From Legionellales bacterium UBA4759 (GTDB taxonomy: Bacteria; Pseudomonadota; Gammaproteobacteria; Legionellales; Legionellaceae): DNA of 64,000 nt. The notes beneath the pieces are model-generated. The model had not been told where the DNA came from and ran no database searches. It saw only the letters and a list, made by a program, of their open reading frames with translations. The DNA lies in the NCBI GenBank assembly GCA_002403515.1, contig DHHZ01000127.1, positions 25,344 through 89,343 on the forward strand, in the 5' to 3' direction. Below, piece by piece: positions 49,356 to 59,020 of this stretch (its first letter is position 1; every line of letters starts with the position of its first letter). Position numbers and translations under genes: made by a program.

Positions 49356-52300
49356 TCATCGCCTTCCTCGAGCTTTAGGAGACATTATTGCCGATTCAAT
49401 TAAACGTGCTGTTTCTTCGCTAATCTCTGGTGTTTTTGGTACTTTGATATTGGTTTTTTCTTCATAATTTTTTTTAAAAGACTCATACCAACTCGCTATA
49501 CTTTCAACTGAAAACTGCGCAGCTGCCTCATCTACAGATTCCTCGGCTTGAGTGGCCAAGGGTTTAAAAAAACTTTGATTTGAACTTGCGCTTTGTGCAA
49601 AGGACTTTTCTCGCCATTCGTTAAAATAGATAGAAAGTGCTTGGCGTAATAATTTTTTTCGGGACAGTATTAATGCATCCAACTCTTTTTCTAGGTAAGT
49701 GATTTTGCCAATCAAAGTTTTTGATAATTCATCTTTATTTCTTAGAAACCATTCATAATCGTGGATTTCCTCTGCTGGGAACATGGCTAGGCTTACTGGA
49801 TAAAGATTAATTTTTTCCAATGCACTTTCAATTTTTCTAAGCCGATTTAAATCTCTTTTTTTATTAATGAGATGTTCATTGACAATCGATACGATGAAAG
49901 AGAAGGCCATGCGATTGGGGGATTTATGTTCTTTAGAGTTTTCAAAAAACTTTTTGGATTGCTGGGCGAGTTTTCTATCAATCCATTTTTGTTCGGCAAT
50001 ATTAAAGCGAGCTGACCAAATCAGTGTGCTTTGAACATAATTTAAGGTGGATAAATCATAAACTACAGGTTCTGTTTGAAATCTATGAGATTGAGTATTT
50101 AATTCCAACATACTTTTGTAAAGTTTTTTTAACAATTTAAGTGATTTTTTTTGAGCAATAGGAAGCGCATTATTTTCTGGGCGTATCTGTGCTTGAGTTT
50201 CACTGAGTTGTTCTTTGATCTGAGATAAAGATATAAGGTGAGGGAATTTTCTAAATTCAACCAGATAAATGTTTCGTATCATTTGACTTAAAAAATGAAT
50301 ACCAAGCATTTCATTGAGTAAGAGATTTTCTGGTTGTTTTAAATTGGTTTTGAATTGTTGGAAATCAAGGCGAAGACGATTAATAAAAATTTCATGTTCG
50401 TCTGCAGGTAGTAAACCATGGGTTAAAACCTGGTTTTGAATAATGGAAATTTTCTCTTCAAAATAACTAAGCAGCATTTCTAGATTTTTAAATCTTGATT
50501 GAGGTGGGGGTGTTTCACCTTCAGGTAAATTGTCTAATTTATCGGTATTGTCACAGATTGAATCCAATTTATTGTGAATCTCCTGAATTTCTTGGTAGAC
50601 CAATTCGGCATCACGTTCAATTAATCCGGCTTGATTAATAGCCAGTTCCATAATTTCCACATCATCGCGGACTCGAAGCTCCAATTGCTCTTTATTTTTT
50701 TTAATGATTTGTGCAATGGTTCTTATTTCATAAGCAGGCATTTCTGAACTGACAGAGGCTGCCAGTGATTGTGATTGTCTCAGTTGGTCTACGGTAAGTT
50801 TTGCTCCTTCAGACTTGTAACACAGGTATAAGGTTTTGGCCTTGTGATACAAACCGGATAAATCTTTTTCTTCAGTGATTTGACACAAATATCTTAAAAA
50901 ATTAAATTGTCTTGCAAGCATGGCTCTTTTATAAAATGTACCAACTCGAGTTTTAAGCTCTTCGTCATCACTATCAATCACATACTCGATGGATTGAAAG
51001 ATTTCACCTAAAAGGTCTTTGGTTTTCACTAAATCAGTTAGCCATGCTCGCATTTCCTCAATGAGTGCGCGGTATTGTATTTGTTGAAGCCAAGCCCTCG
51101 GAATTTGTCGCTGTTGATAATCTTCAAAACGTTTTTGGTTCCTATCCCATGTTTCTCTTAAAGCAGCAAAATCAGGGAGGGGAGAAATAGAAGAGTGTAC
51201 TGGCAAGGGAGGGTCTTTTAAAATCGATTTTTCAATAAAATCCAAATAAAAATGTGTTTTGGCAAGACAGATTTTAATGTCATTAAAAAGTTTGACATGA
51301 TCATAAGTTTCTTGAGGTTCTAGGAAAACTTGTTGAATGGTTTGAATTTCCCGCATGATTAAGGTGTATTGTTCGGCGATATTTATTCTTGAAATGTATT
51401 GCGCATCATATTGTTCAATGGCCTGCCCCATATCCACCATTTTTTGAATTTCGCGCAAATGATCATTGATTTGACTTTTTAACATGCGACTTTTTCGATA
51501 ATTCAGTTGACTTTCTCTTTCCAAAAGCTTGATGCCAAAGTTTAAATGTGGAAAATCTTCAATAGTTTGTAATAATATTTGAAAATTCATTTCATAAACT
51601 TTTTGAGCTCTTTGGATACTTTGTAGAGGGGTTTGTAAGTCCTTGAGTTTTAATAAACTGGTTTGATAAATCCACGTTTCTTTCACTGGTAAATCGCGTG
51701 ATGCATAAATGGCTAAATTGCCTTCTTCGATGAGTCGACGAATTTTTTGAAAATATTTTTGGTCGTAAGTTTTTGCATAATTCATACAATACATTATTTC
51801 TTGGGCGGAAAATAATGTGTAATAAGCTGCCTGGGCTGCTTTTTGTTTCGCAAGCACTGGATTGTCTGTGTGTTTAAAAACCTCGGTTAGTGTTTGAAAT
51901 GCCGTCCCTTCAATTTCTTCGGCATCTTCGAGTTTGGTTTGAAGATAATGATGGTTGGCCGATTGCAGCATACCCAACATGGATGCGGATTGGTTGTAGG
52001 CTTCAATATCATCACTATCCCTAACATTTCTTTGAGAAGTGAAGATGTCTTGTAATTTTCTTTGCCATTGAAGTTGTCTTTTGGGGGTCCAAGGACACTC
52101 ATGCTTTTCTTCTGGATATCGAATCTCTGAGGCTATTAAAAGAGGCCCAGGTTCACTGTCTAATTGATAGCAGACTTGATGGGTAAAAAAATCTGGTCGT
52201 AAACGTTTTAAAGCTTCACGGTGAAGATCTTCTAAAATAATATCCGTGCTACGTGTTGCAAAGTTGACTCCCAAATGCGCGGTTGTTTCACCTTGCCCCA

Positions 52301-52997
52301 GTAAAATAATGGGATATTTCACATTCCCATCCAAGGCAATATATTGGCGATGGGATGGCAAAATACCCGAATGAATACGGCTTTCAGTATTTAATATGAG
52401 TGCGTGATTAAGCGCGCCTATGATGGTGTAGGCTTGATAGTTTTTAATTTGGCCAGTAATGGGGTCGACATAGTTTTCATAACCACCTAAAAGTGCTCGA
52501 ACAGCGGGACCACAGCGTCTGACAATTTGATTGGCAGCATCATCAAGTTCTAAAGTTTTTCGAGTACCAATGCGGCTTAATTTTGTTCTAAAATTCGAAA
52601 AATCTATGGTTGGCCAATCGCGATAATTCAGAGTATCGGTCGATGGGGGCGTTGCAGCATTTAAAAGTGCTCTGACCACATCATTTTTATGTTCCCTAAG
52701 TCTTGCGATGGCATAGGATTGCATGGCGTGGACAAAAAAATTAGCCAGTTTGATATAACCATCTTCACCTGCGGCCAATCGAAAAATTAAAAATTGGTAA
52801 CGAAAGCTTAAAATACTTGCCACACGTCGAGCGATTTTTTCATAATCTTGCGCGGGAATATAAAAAAGCATTTGAGCTGAAAATAGTCTTTCTTCGGCTT
52901 CAGCTTGTTGCCTTTTTTGCTCTACACTATCGTATATAGCATTGCTTGCTCCAGCTGCAGCAGAAACGACCAATTGTCCAGCTGAACCTATCCCCAT
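49356..52997 (-). CDS. Very large unknown helical protein (1213 residues)
   Basis: Not recognised. The sequence is mostly alpha-helical with many Leu/Ile/Glu/Gln heptad-like stretches (about 430-600 and 770-1110) and no signal peptide or clear membrane spans. The N-terminus has a small Ala/Gly-rich patch (GQLVVSAAAGASNA). The tail ends in EISEETARLIESAIMSPKARGRR. No enzyme motif was seen. The ATG at 52997 has no ribosome site, and the frame stays open and protein-like upstream to 53093, overlapping the small ORF ahead. The true start may therefore lie in that ORF after a frameshift. It could be a secreted host-acting protein; this is inference. Confidence 0.8.
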   Translation of the reverse strand: MGIGSAGQLVVSAAAGASNAIYDSVEQKRQQAEAEERLFSAQMLFYIPAQDYEKIARRVASILSFRYQFLIFRLAAGEDGYIKLANFFVHAMQSYAIARLREHKNDVVRALLNAATPPSTDTLNYRDWPTIDFSNFRTKLSRIGTRKTLELDDAANQIVRRCGPAVRALLGGYENYVDPITGQIKNYQAYTIIGALNHALILNTESRIHSGILPSHRQYIALDGNVKYPIILLGQGETTAHLGVNFATRSTDIILEDLHREALKRLRPDFFTHQVCYQLDSEPGPLLIASEIRYPEEKHECPWTPKRQLQWQRKLQDIFTSQRNVRDSDDIEAYNQSASMLGMLQSANHHYLQTKLEDAEEIEGTAFQTLTEVFKHTDNPVLAKQKAAQAAYYTLFSAQEIMYCMNYAKTYDQKYFQKIRRLIEEGNLAIYASRDLPVKETWIYQTSLLKLKDLQTPLQSIQRAQKVYEMNFQILLQTIEDFPHLNFGIKLLERESQLNYRKSRMLKSQINDHLREIQKMVDMGQAIEQYDAQYISRINIAEQYTLIMREIQTIQQVFLEPQETYDHVKLFNDIKICLAKTHFYLDFIEKSILKDPPLPVHSSISPLPDFAALRETWDRNQKRFEDYQQRQIPRAWLQQIQYRALIEEMRAWLTDLVKTKDLLGEIFQSIEYVIDSDDEELKTRVGTFYKRAMLARQFNFLRYLCQITEEKDLSGLYHKAKTLYLCYKSEGAKLTVDQLRQSQSLAASVSSEMPAYEIRTIAQIIKKNKEQLELRVRDDVEIMELAINQAGLIERDAELVYQEIQEIHNKLDSICDNTDKLDNLPEGETPPPQSRFKNLEMLLSYFEEKISIIQNQVLTHGLLPADEHEIFINRLRLDFQQFKTNLKQPENLLLNEMLGIHFLSQMIRNIYLVEFRKFPHLISLSQIKEQLSETQAQIRPENNALPIAQKKSLKLLKKLYKSMLELNTQSHRFQTEPVVYDLSTLNYVQSTLIWSARFNIAEQKWIDRKLAQQSKKFFENSKEHKSPNRMAFSFIVSIVNEHLINKKRDLNRLRKIESALEKINLYPVSLAMFPAEEIHDYEWFLRNKDELSKTLIGKITYLEKELDALILSRKKLLRQALSIYFNEWREKSFAQSASSNQSFFKPLATQAEESVDEAAAQFSVESIASWYESFKKNYEEKTNIKVPKTPEISEETARLIESAIMSPKARGRR

Positions 52998-53041
52998 GGG
53001 AGCTTGGGCAATTGCTTCACTGGTGGCTTGACTTATTTGTC

Positions 53042-53260
53042 TTAGTTGTTCTTTTTTTTGTTGGTTAAAAAACTTAAATATTCGGCTCTTTTTTCAGCAA
53101 GTTTTTCACTTTCTTCTTGGGCATTAAGCATCGCAACAATGCCTTTTTGAATAACAGACTCACATTCATCGCACTTATGCCGAATCATACGATTAATCGC
53201 TTGTCGGTCTTCAGTGGTCATTCTCACCAAGAGTTTAGATTTTTCTGTAGCGTTTTTCAT
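53042..53260 (-). CDS. Small ribbon-helix-helix-like protein or N-terminal exon of the 1213-residue protein
   Basis: 72 residues with a good AGGA ribosome site. The segment KSKLLVRMTTEDRQAINRMI followed by ESVIQKGIVAML resembles a ribbon-helix-helix fold, then a charged helix. It ends KKKNN just after an A8 run (53052-53059). A one-base loss in that run would join it in frame to the next large gene. So it may be a separate regulator-like gene, or the true N-terminus of the large protein broken by a frameshift or slippage. Confidence 0.7.
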   Translation of the reverse strand: MKNATEKSKLLVRMTTEDRQAINRMIRHKCDECESVIQKGIVAMLNAQEESEKLAEKRAEYLSFLTNKKKNN

Positions 53261-53441
53261 AGCACATCCTTGTGTTATCTTATCTTCGAGTAAAAAACAA
53301 TATAGCCTGAAATTTTATAAATTTAAATGATTAAACCATCATGTATTTTATCAAAGTTATTGGTATTTCAATAAGCACACCAATTTATTGTTCAATTTTT
53401 GTTCTATAATGAACATGTAGCGGTTCTAATTAGGTTTTACT

Positions 53442-54389
53442 ATGATTAATCAAGCACTATCTTGGGCATTAAATTTTTTATCTTCTTTAAACAAAAAAGT
53501 TATTGATGCAGCAATTTTTCGACAAGTTCCATGGTCAATTGTGTATCGTATTAAAACCAAGGAAGAAATTTATTATTTGAAATTAAGTCATCCAATCTAT
53601 TCAATTGAAGGTAAATTATTATTTTTTTTTCAACAACATCATTTTCAACATGTTCCAAAAATCATTGCCTTTAATGAGAATTTAAATGCAATTCTATTAG
53701 AAAATGCTGGAGAAAATTTTCATAAATTATTTGATGGTCAGTATCAACATTCGTGGATAAAAAAAGCAATAAAGTATTATGCCAAATTACAAATTAATTC
53801 CACAAATTATTTAAACCAATTGAATTTAATTGTGCCCGAATCATGTCATTTAAAAAGTTTCCCCTCTGAACTGGAAAATTTTTTATATCATGACGCAGAT
53901 ATTTTATTAAATGATGGTGTTAGTCACAAAGATTTAAGGGATTTTATAAGAATGATTGATAAAATAGAAAAATTATGTCAAATGTTGGCCAATTTTCAAA
54001 TTCCTAATAGTATTGATCATGGTGATTTATTCGATGAAAATTTACTTTTAAGCAACCGTTCATTGATAATAAATGATTGGGCCGACGCAGGTTTAGGGCA
54101 TCCTTTTTTTTCATATGGGTTGTTCATTCATCGATTAATGAGCAGTTATCATATTCCCTATATATGTCAAGTTGGTTTAAAAAAAACATATTTAAATTCA
54201 TGGCAAAAATATTATAGTTATCAAGAATTGAAAGATATTTTAGATTTAATTATGCCTTTATCAAATTTAAGAACATTGATGAGTTACGCAAGAATTGCCC
54301 AAATTAATCCGCAGAGAAAAATGACTCTTTATCAGGGGTATTTATGTCAAAATTTAATGTTATTCATACATGATTTTAAGGAAATTTAA
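53442..54389 (+). CDS. Aminoglycoside phosphotransferase-fold kinase (APH family)
   Basis: 315 residues. The APH/choline-kinase catalytic loop reads IDHGDLFDENLL (about 187-198) and the metal-binding segment IINDWADAGLGHPFFSYG follows. The N-terminal lobe has YYLKLSHP, with the Lys that contacts ATP. It phosphorylates a small alcohol or amino sugar; the substrate is unknown, and antibiotic resistance should not be assumed. It is very AT-rich, and a 181-base gap with a TATAAT (53405-53410) lies before it. Confidence 0.82.
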   Translation: MINQALSWALNFLSSLNKKVIDAAIFRQVPWSIVYRIKTKEEIYYLKLSHPIYSIEGKLLFFFQQHHFQHVPKIIAFNENLNAILLENAGENFHKLFDGQYQHSWIKKAIKYYAKLQINSTNYLNQLNLIVPESCHLKSFPSELENFLYHDADILLNDGVSHKDLRDFIRMIDKIEKLCQMLANFQIPNSIDHGDLFDENLLLSNRSLIINDWADAGLGHPFFSYGLFIHRLMSSYHIPYICQVGLKKTYLNSWQKYYSYQELKDILDLIMPLSNLRTLMSYARIAQINPQRKMTLYQGYLCQNLMLFIHDFKEI

Positions 54390-54390
54390 T

Positions 54391-54423
54391 CTAGTGTCTG
54401 ATTGTAATGCAATCAGACACTAG
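54391..54423. terminator. Strong bidirectional hairpin between the kinase gene and SulP gene 1
   Basis: A perfect 14-bp stem, CTAGTGTCTGATTG / CAATCAGACACTAG, has a 5-base loop. The stop codon of the convergent SulP gene lies inside the stem. Confidence 0.75.
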
Positions 54424-56650
54424 GTATTTCTTTATTGAATACTTGCAATTCTTTTTCATAATTAGAGAATTGCACTTTACCGGAATTGACATCATAAACA
54501 GCCCCCACAATACCAATTTTTTCGGATTGTAGAAGTTGATTAAGAATGGTGCTTTTGTGAGTAATTTCAGTGATGCTGTTGGCGATATTGAGATGCGTGA
54601 CATTATCAATGAATTTTTGGTTGATGGTTTTGGAGTGTTGTTCTTGCACATGAATTGCGGGTTTGATTTTATGCAAGAGTTGGGTGATGTGTCCTTCTTT
54701 AAAGTCATGACAAGCGGCATTGATGGCGCCACACCCAGTATGGCCGAGGACCACAATCAGTTTTGCACCAACGACATGACATGCATATTCGATACTGGCT
54801 AAGATATCGTCATTGACGACATTGCCAGCGATTCGAATACAGAATAAATCTCCAAAGGTCATGTCGAAGATGGTTTCGACAGGGACTCGTGAATCAATGC
54901 AACCCAAGACAACAGCAATAGGGTGTTGGGTTTTGGCGGTATGTTGAATATCCATCATATTACTTCGGTGGATGATTTGGTCTTTGAGGAAGCGTTGGTT
55001 GCCTTGTTTGAGGATATCGAGTACATCCTCAGGGGTGAGGATGCTTTGAGCATCATAGGTTGTGACATTGATGAAGTTGATGTGGTCATGGATGGCATAA
55101 TGGTCTTTAAAGCCAATCAAATTTAAAGAGATATTTTTTTGAGGGGCTTGCTCTTCTTTAAACTCTTGAATGAATTCGATGATTTCTTTATCCATGAATT
55201 CCGTAAAACGCGCATCAATAATAAGTTGCGAGTCTTTGGGAATGGTATTGAGTTCGGCTATCAGTGAAGCTTTATTCAGAAAAGTGGTTTGTTGCGGCAA
55301 TACCAAACGGTTGGTAATCCCTGTGGGATAGACTTCTTGAATGATATCAATTCGAACTTGACTGCCAGAGCGTAAAATAAAAAATAAATGCGTGATTAAA
55401 CCAACAATAATACCTAACAATAAATTAAAACACACAATACCCAAAAGCGTAACAATAAAGGGTAGAAAGCGATTCATACCTTGTTGATACATGGTCTGAT
55501 AGATTTTAGGTTTTGTCAGTTTGTAACCAGTAAATATTAAAATACTCGATAGGATACAAAGTGGGATTTGATTAAGAATATGGGGAATAAAGCAAAAAGA
55601 TAATAATAAGAATAGACCATGTACAATAGTGGATACTTTGGTTTTTGCTTTAGATTGAATATTAACCGAAGTTCTCACAATCACAGAGGATAAGGGTATC
55701 CCGCCAAAAATCGCAGCAGCCATATTCCCCACACCTTGTGCGAGTAATTCTCTATCTTTATCTATGGTTTGGTGTCTGGGGTCAACTTTTTCTGTGGCAC
55801 TAATATTCATTAAGGTCTCTAATGAAATAACAGCAGCAATTAAGCCTGCATAAAGATAAACATTAGGGTTTAACCACTGAGACCAATCGGGCTTGGCCAA
55901 TGTATGCCATATATGAGCTAAGCTGTCATATTGTGGAATGTTTACCAGAAGTGGCACGTGTTGAGCAAAAATGGATTTATGATCAATAAACCATAAATTG
56001 ATTAGGCTTCCCAAAATGACCACGATAATGGCTCCTGGAAAAAATTGTAAAAGAGTCGATTTGGATTTTTCGACATAAAGCATGATGCCTAATGATAGCA
56101 ATGATAAAATCACGCCACCGGAGTTGATATGAAAAGTTAAGCTCATCAATGGATGAAAACCAAAGCCCTCTGCAGAATCGACTAATACTTCTTGGAGTTC
56201 GCCAAAATTTTTTGTGATGGTGAATGCCAGCGGAATTTGTTTGATAATCAATAGCAGGCCAATCGCGCTTAACATCCCTTGAATCACATTATTGGGGATG
56301 TAGTCGGCAAAAAAACCGCACTTTTTATAGCCTGCCAACACTTGTAAAAAACCAGCCAAGAATATGGCAAGCAAAACACTTTCATAATGTTGGAGTTGTG
56401 ATAAGGCGCTGATGATAATTGCAACAATAGCAGCTGATGGACCACTGACACTAAGCTGGGAGCGGCTCAGTATACCGACAATCATCCCACCTGCAATGCC
56501 ACTGATTAAACCAGAGTAAATGGGAGCGCCAGCCGCAAGTGCAACACCCAAACATAAAGGTATAGCCACTAAAAATACGACAATACTGGCTAAAAAATCA
56601 TGTTTGAAAAAACGTTTGAAATAAATATTTGTTTTTTTAATCATACACAC
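54413..56650 (-). CDS. SulP transporter-carbonic anhydrase fusion, copy 1
   Basis: 745 residues. An N-terminal SulP anion transporter with about 12 membrane segments (about 15-430: VFLVAIPLCLGVALAAGAPIYSGLISGI, SGPSAAIVAI) is followed by a short STAS-like region (about 430-520) and a beta-carbonic anhydrase (about 535-740). That enzyme has zinc ligands in GCIDSRVP and GHTGCG. The design suggests bicarbonate uptake coupled to CO2/bicarbonate conversion. It lies 87 bases downstream of a paralogue whose last 0.9 kb is nearly identical. A -35/-10 pair precedes it. Confidence 0.93.
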   Translation of the reverse strand: MCMIKKTNIYFKRFFKHDFLASIVVFLVAIPLCLGVALAAGAPIYSGLISGIAGGMIVGILSRSQLSVSGPSAAIVAIIISALSQLQHYESVLLAIFLAGFLQVLAGYKKCGFFADYIPNNVIQGMLSAIGLLLIIKQIPLAFTITKNFGELQEVLVDSAEGFGFHPLMSLTFHINSGGVILSLLSLGIMLYVEKSKSTLLQFFPGAIIVVILGSLINLWFIDHKSIFAQHVPLLVNIPQYDSLAHIWHTLAKPDWSQWLNPNVYLYAGLIAAVISLETLMNISATEKVDPRHQTIDKDRELLAQGVGNMAAAIFGGIPLSSVIVRTSVNIQSKAKTKVSTIVHGLFLLLSFCFIPHILNQIPLCILSSILIFTGYKLTKPKIYQTMYQQGMNRFLPFIVTLLGIVCFNLLLGIIVGLITHLFFILRSGSQVRIDIIQEVYPTGITNRLVLPQQTTFLNKASLIAELNTIPKDSQLIIDARFTEFMDKEIIEFIQEFKEEQAPQKNISLNLIGFKDHYAIHDHINFINVTTYDAQSILTPEDVLDILKQGNQRFLKDQIIHRSNMMDIQHTAKTQHPIAVVLGCIDSRVPVETIFDMTFGDLFCIRIAGNVVNDDILASIEYACHVVGAKLIVVLGHTGCGAINAACHDFKEGHITQLLHKIKPAIHVQEQHSKTINQKFIDNVTHLNIANSITEITHKSTILNQLLQSEKIGIVGAVYDVNSGKVQFSNYEKELQVFNKEIPSV
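54449..55345. repeat. Homogenised 897-bp repeat, copy A (in SulP gene 1)
   Basis: This segment matches 56768-57664 base by base, without gaps, with roughly 30 mismatches counted by eye (about 96-97% identity), nearly all silent. It encodes the STAS-like and carbonic anhydrase parts. Confidence 0.9.
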
Positions 56651-56666
56651 CTCTTAGTTTTATGCC

Positions 56667-56695
56667 ATCGTAAAACAAAATGAGATAAAAGTTAA
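56667..56695 (-). promoter_or_regulatory. Possible promoter of SulP gene 1
   Basis: On the minus strand TTAACT and TACGAT are spaced 17 bases apart, just before an AGAGG ribosome site and the start. Confidence 0.4.
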
Positions 56696-56737
56696 GAGAT
56701 TTAGGACTAATTTGGTCTTATTTTTAAATAATCGAGT

Positions 56738-58951
56738 TTAAAGGGGTTCACTCTTAAAATTTTGGATTTCTTTTTCATAATTTGAGAATTGCACTTTACC
56801 GGAATTGACATCATAAACAGCCCCCACAATACCAATTTTTTCGGATTGAAGGAGTTGATTGAGGATGGTGCTTTTGTGGGTAATTTCAGTGATGCTGTTG
56901 GCGATATTGAGATGCGTGACATTATCAATGAATTTTTGGTTGATGGTTTTGGAGTGTTGTTCTTGCATATGAATTGCGGGTTTGATTTTATGCAAGAGTT
57001 GGGTGATGTGTCCTTCTTTAAAGTCATGACAAGCGGCATTGATGGCGCCACAGCCAGTATGACCGAGGACGACAATCAGTTTTGCACCAACGACATGACA
57101 TGCATATTCGATACTGGCTAGGATATCGTCATTGACAACATTTCCGGCGATTCGAATACAGAATAAATCCCCAAAGGTCATGTCGAAGATAGTTTCGACA
57201 GGGACTCGTGAATCAATGCACCCCAAGACAACGGCAATGGGGTGTTGGGTTTTGGCGGTATGTTGAATATCCATCATATTACTTCTGTGGATGATTTGGT
57301 CTTTGAGGAAGCGTTGGTTGCCTTGTTTGAGGATATCGAGTACATCCTCAGGGGTAAGGATGCTTTGAGCATCATAGGTTGTGACATTGATGAAGTTGAT
57401 GTGGTCGTGGATAGCGTAATGGTCTTTAAAGCCAATCAGATTTAAAGAGATATTTTTTTGAGGGGCTTGCTCTTCTTTAAACTCTTGAATGAATTCGATG
57501 ATTTCTTTATCCATGAATTCTGTAAAACGCGCATCAATAATGAGTTGCGAGTCTTTGGGAATGGTATTGAGTTCGGCTATCAGTGAAGCTTTATTCAGAA
57601 AGGTGGTTTGTTGTGGCAATACCAAACGGTTGGTAATCCCTGTGGGGTAGACTTCTTGAATGATGTCTACACGAGATTGACTATTGTAACGAAGTACAAA
57701 TAATAAATTTAATAATAACCCTAAAACAATACCTGTAAGAAGATTCAAAAATATGACGCCTAAAACGGTAGCAATAAAAGGAATAAACCGTTCTAGACCT
57801 TGTTTGTAAATACGCCAATAAACTTGGGGGTGGGTTAATTTATAGCCTGTAAAAATTAAAATACTGGCAATCACTGATAAAGGAATTCGATTTAAAATTT
57901 CAGAAATTAACAACATGCTCAATAATAATAAAAGACCGTGAAATATGGTAGAAACTTTGGTTTTGGCTTTATTTTCAACATTAACGGAGGTTCGAATAAT
58001 GACCGATGTAATTGGCAAGCCGCCGAAAAGACCAGCCAATAGATTGCCAACACCTTGTGCAAATAATTCTTTGTTTTTATCTGTCATTCGATGGATTTTA
58101 TCTAATCTTTCAGTGGCTGTGATATTAATTAGTGTTTCTAAAGAAGATATGCATGCCAATAAAGCCGCATAAAAATAGATCAATGGATTGCTCCAATTTT
58201 TAAAATTTGGTTTGGCTAGGGTGTGCCAAAAGTCATGGATATCATCAATCGTTGGGATATTGACCAAATACATGTGGTGCTGGGCAAACAAAGAATGCGA
58301 TAGGGTAAAGTACTCATTTAATGCGGTACCTAGGATAATAACAACGATGGCACCAGGAATTGAGGATAGATTGGTTTTTTCAAAAAAAATTAAAAGAGCT
58401 AATGAAATAAGGCTTAAAAGAATAGCACCACTATTGAGATGAAAACTAAGATGCGTCCATAAGAAAATATTGCCATCTTCAAATCCTTCAATTAATAAAT
58501 TTTTCAACTGATGGTAATTATGTGAAACCGTAAATGCTAAGGGCATCATTTTGATGATTAATAACAAACCAATGGCACACAACATACCCTTAATGACAGA
58601 AGAAGGAATATAGTCGGCAAAAAATCCCCAGCCCAATTTGCCAATGAGCATTTGAAAACAACCCGACAAACACAAGGCCAATAAAAAATTTGAAAAAGAG
58701 CCTAAATTTGTAATTGCTAGAAGGACAACAGCAATCATCCCGGCAGCAGGACCGCTGACACTAACAGCCGAGCTTGATAAAAAACCAACCACAAGCCCGC
58801 CAATAATACCACTGATTAAGCCAGAGTAAATCGGGGCACCAGATGCCAGGGCAATACCCAAACAAAGGGGGATTGCAACAAGAAATACAATGATACCGGC
58901 AAAAATATCATATTTGAAATAATGTTTAAAATATAAAGAGAGCCGATTCAT
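56738..58951 (-). CDS. SulP transporter-carbonic anhydrase fusion, copy 2
   Basis: 737 residues with the same layout as copy 1: SulP membrane domain, STAS-like region and beta-carbonic anhydrase (GCIDSR, GHTGCG). The transporter halves of the two copies differ at many positions (clear homologues, not near-identical), while the C-terminal 300 residues differ at only one or a few positions. The pair may be cotranscribed, or copy 1 may use its own promoter. Different membrane halves could mean different anion preferences. AGAAGG precedes the ATG. Confidence 0.93.
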   Translation of the reverse strand: MNRLSLYFKHYFKYDIFAGIIVFLVAIPLCLGIALASGAPIYSGLISGIIGGLVVGFLSSSAVSVSGPAAGMIAVVLLAITNLGSFSNFLLALCLSGCFQMLIGKLGWGFFADYIPSSVIKGMLCAIGLLLIIKMMPLAFTVSHNYHQLKNLLIEGFEDGNIFLWTHLSFHLNSGAILLSLISLALLIFFEKTNLSSIPGAIVVIILGTALNEYFTLSHSLFAQHHMYLVNIPTIDDIHDFWHTLAKPNFKNWSNPLIYFYAALLACISSLETLINITATERLDKIHRMTDKNKELFAQGVGNLLAGLFGGLPITSVIIRTSVNVENKAKTKVSTIFHGLLLLLSMLLISEILNRIPLSVIASILIFTGYKLTHPQVYWRIYKQGLERFIPFIATVLGVIFLNLLTGIVLGLLLNLLFVLRYNSQSRVDIIQEVYPTGITNRLVLPQQTTFLNKASLIAELNTIPKDSQLIIDARFTEFMDKEIIEFIQEFKEEQAPQKNISLNLIGFKDHYAIHDHINFINVTTYDAQSILTPEDVLDILKQGNQRFLKDQIIHRSNMMDIQHTAKTQHPIAVVLGCIDSRVPVETIFDMTFGDLFCIRIAGNVVNDDILASIEYACHVVGAKLIVVLGHTGCGAINAACHDFKEGHITQLLHKIKPAIHMQEQHSKTINQKFIDNVTHLNIANSITEITHKSTILNQLLQSEKIGIVGAVYDVNSGKVQFSNYEKEIQNFKSEPL
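56768..57664. repeat. Homogenised 897-bp repeat, copy B (in SulP gene 2)
   Basis: Partner of 54449-55345, at a constant offset of 2319 bases. Identity falls off abruptly at both ends, as expected for a gene-conversion tract. Confidence 0.9.
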
Positions 58952-58974
58952 CGAAAACCTTCTAGAGATTATGA

Positions 58975-58984
58975 AGACGCGTCT
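58975..58984. promoter_or_regulatory. 10-bp palindrome near the SulP gene 2 transcription start
   Basis: AGACGCGTCT is a perfect palindrome and spans the transcription start expected from the promoter-like pair just upstream on the minus strand. It is short and could be chance. Confidence 0.25.
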
Positions 58985-58988
58985 CTCA

Positions 58989-59017
58989 AAAATAGACTAT
59001 TATTGGATTTTTGACAA
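58989..59017 (-). promoter_or_regulatory. Probable promoter of SulP gene 2
   Basis: On the minus strand TTGTCA (59012-59017) and TATTTT (58989-58994) are 17 bases apart, in the gap after ttcA. Confidence 0.5.
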
Positions 59018-59020
59018 TGA

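Noticed and set aside
53395..53415. GTTC-TATAAT-GAAC inverted repeat before the APH-like kinase gene as a LexA or other operator
   Set aside because: The arms are only 4-5 bases and do not match a gammaproteobacterial SOS box; it is more likely part of the promoter.
53442..54389. Antibiotic-resistance aminoglycoside phosphotransferase
   Set aside because: Only the general APH-fold motifs are present; many such proteins act on sugars, choline or other metabolites.
54449..57664. Repeat pair as an insertion sequence or transposon
   Set aside because: The copies lie within two homologous genes in the same orientation, with no terminal repeats, target duplications or transposase.
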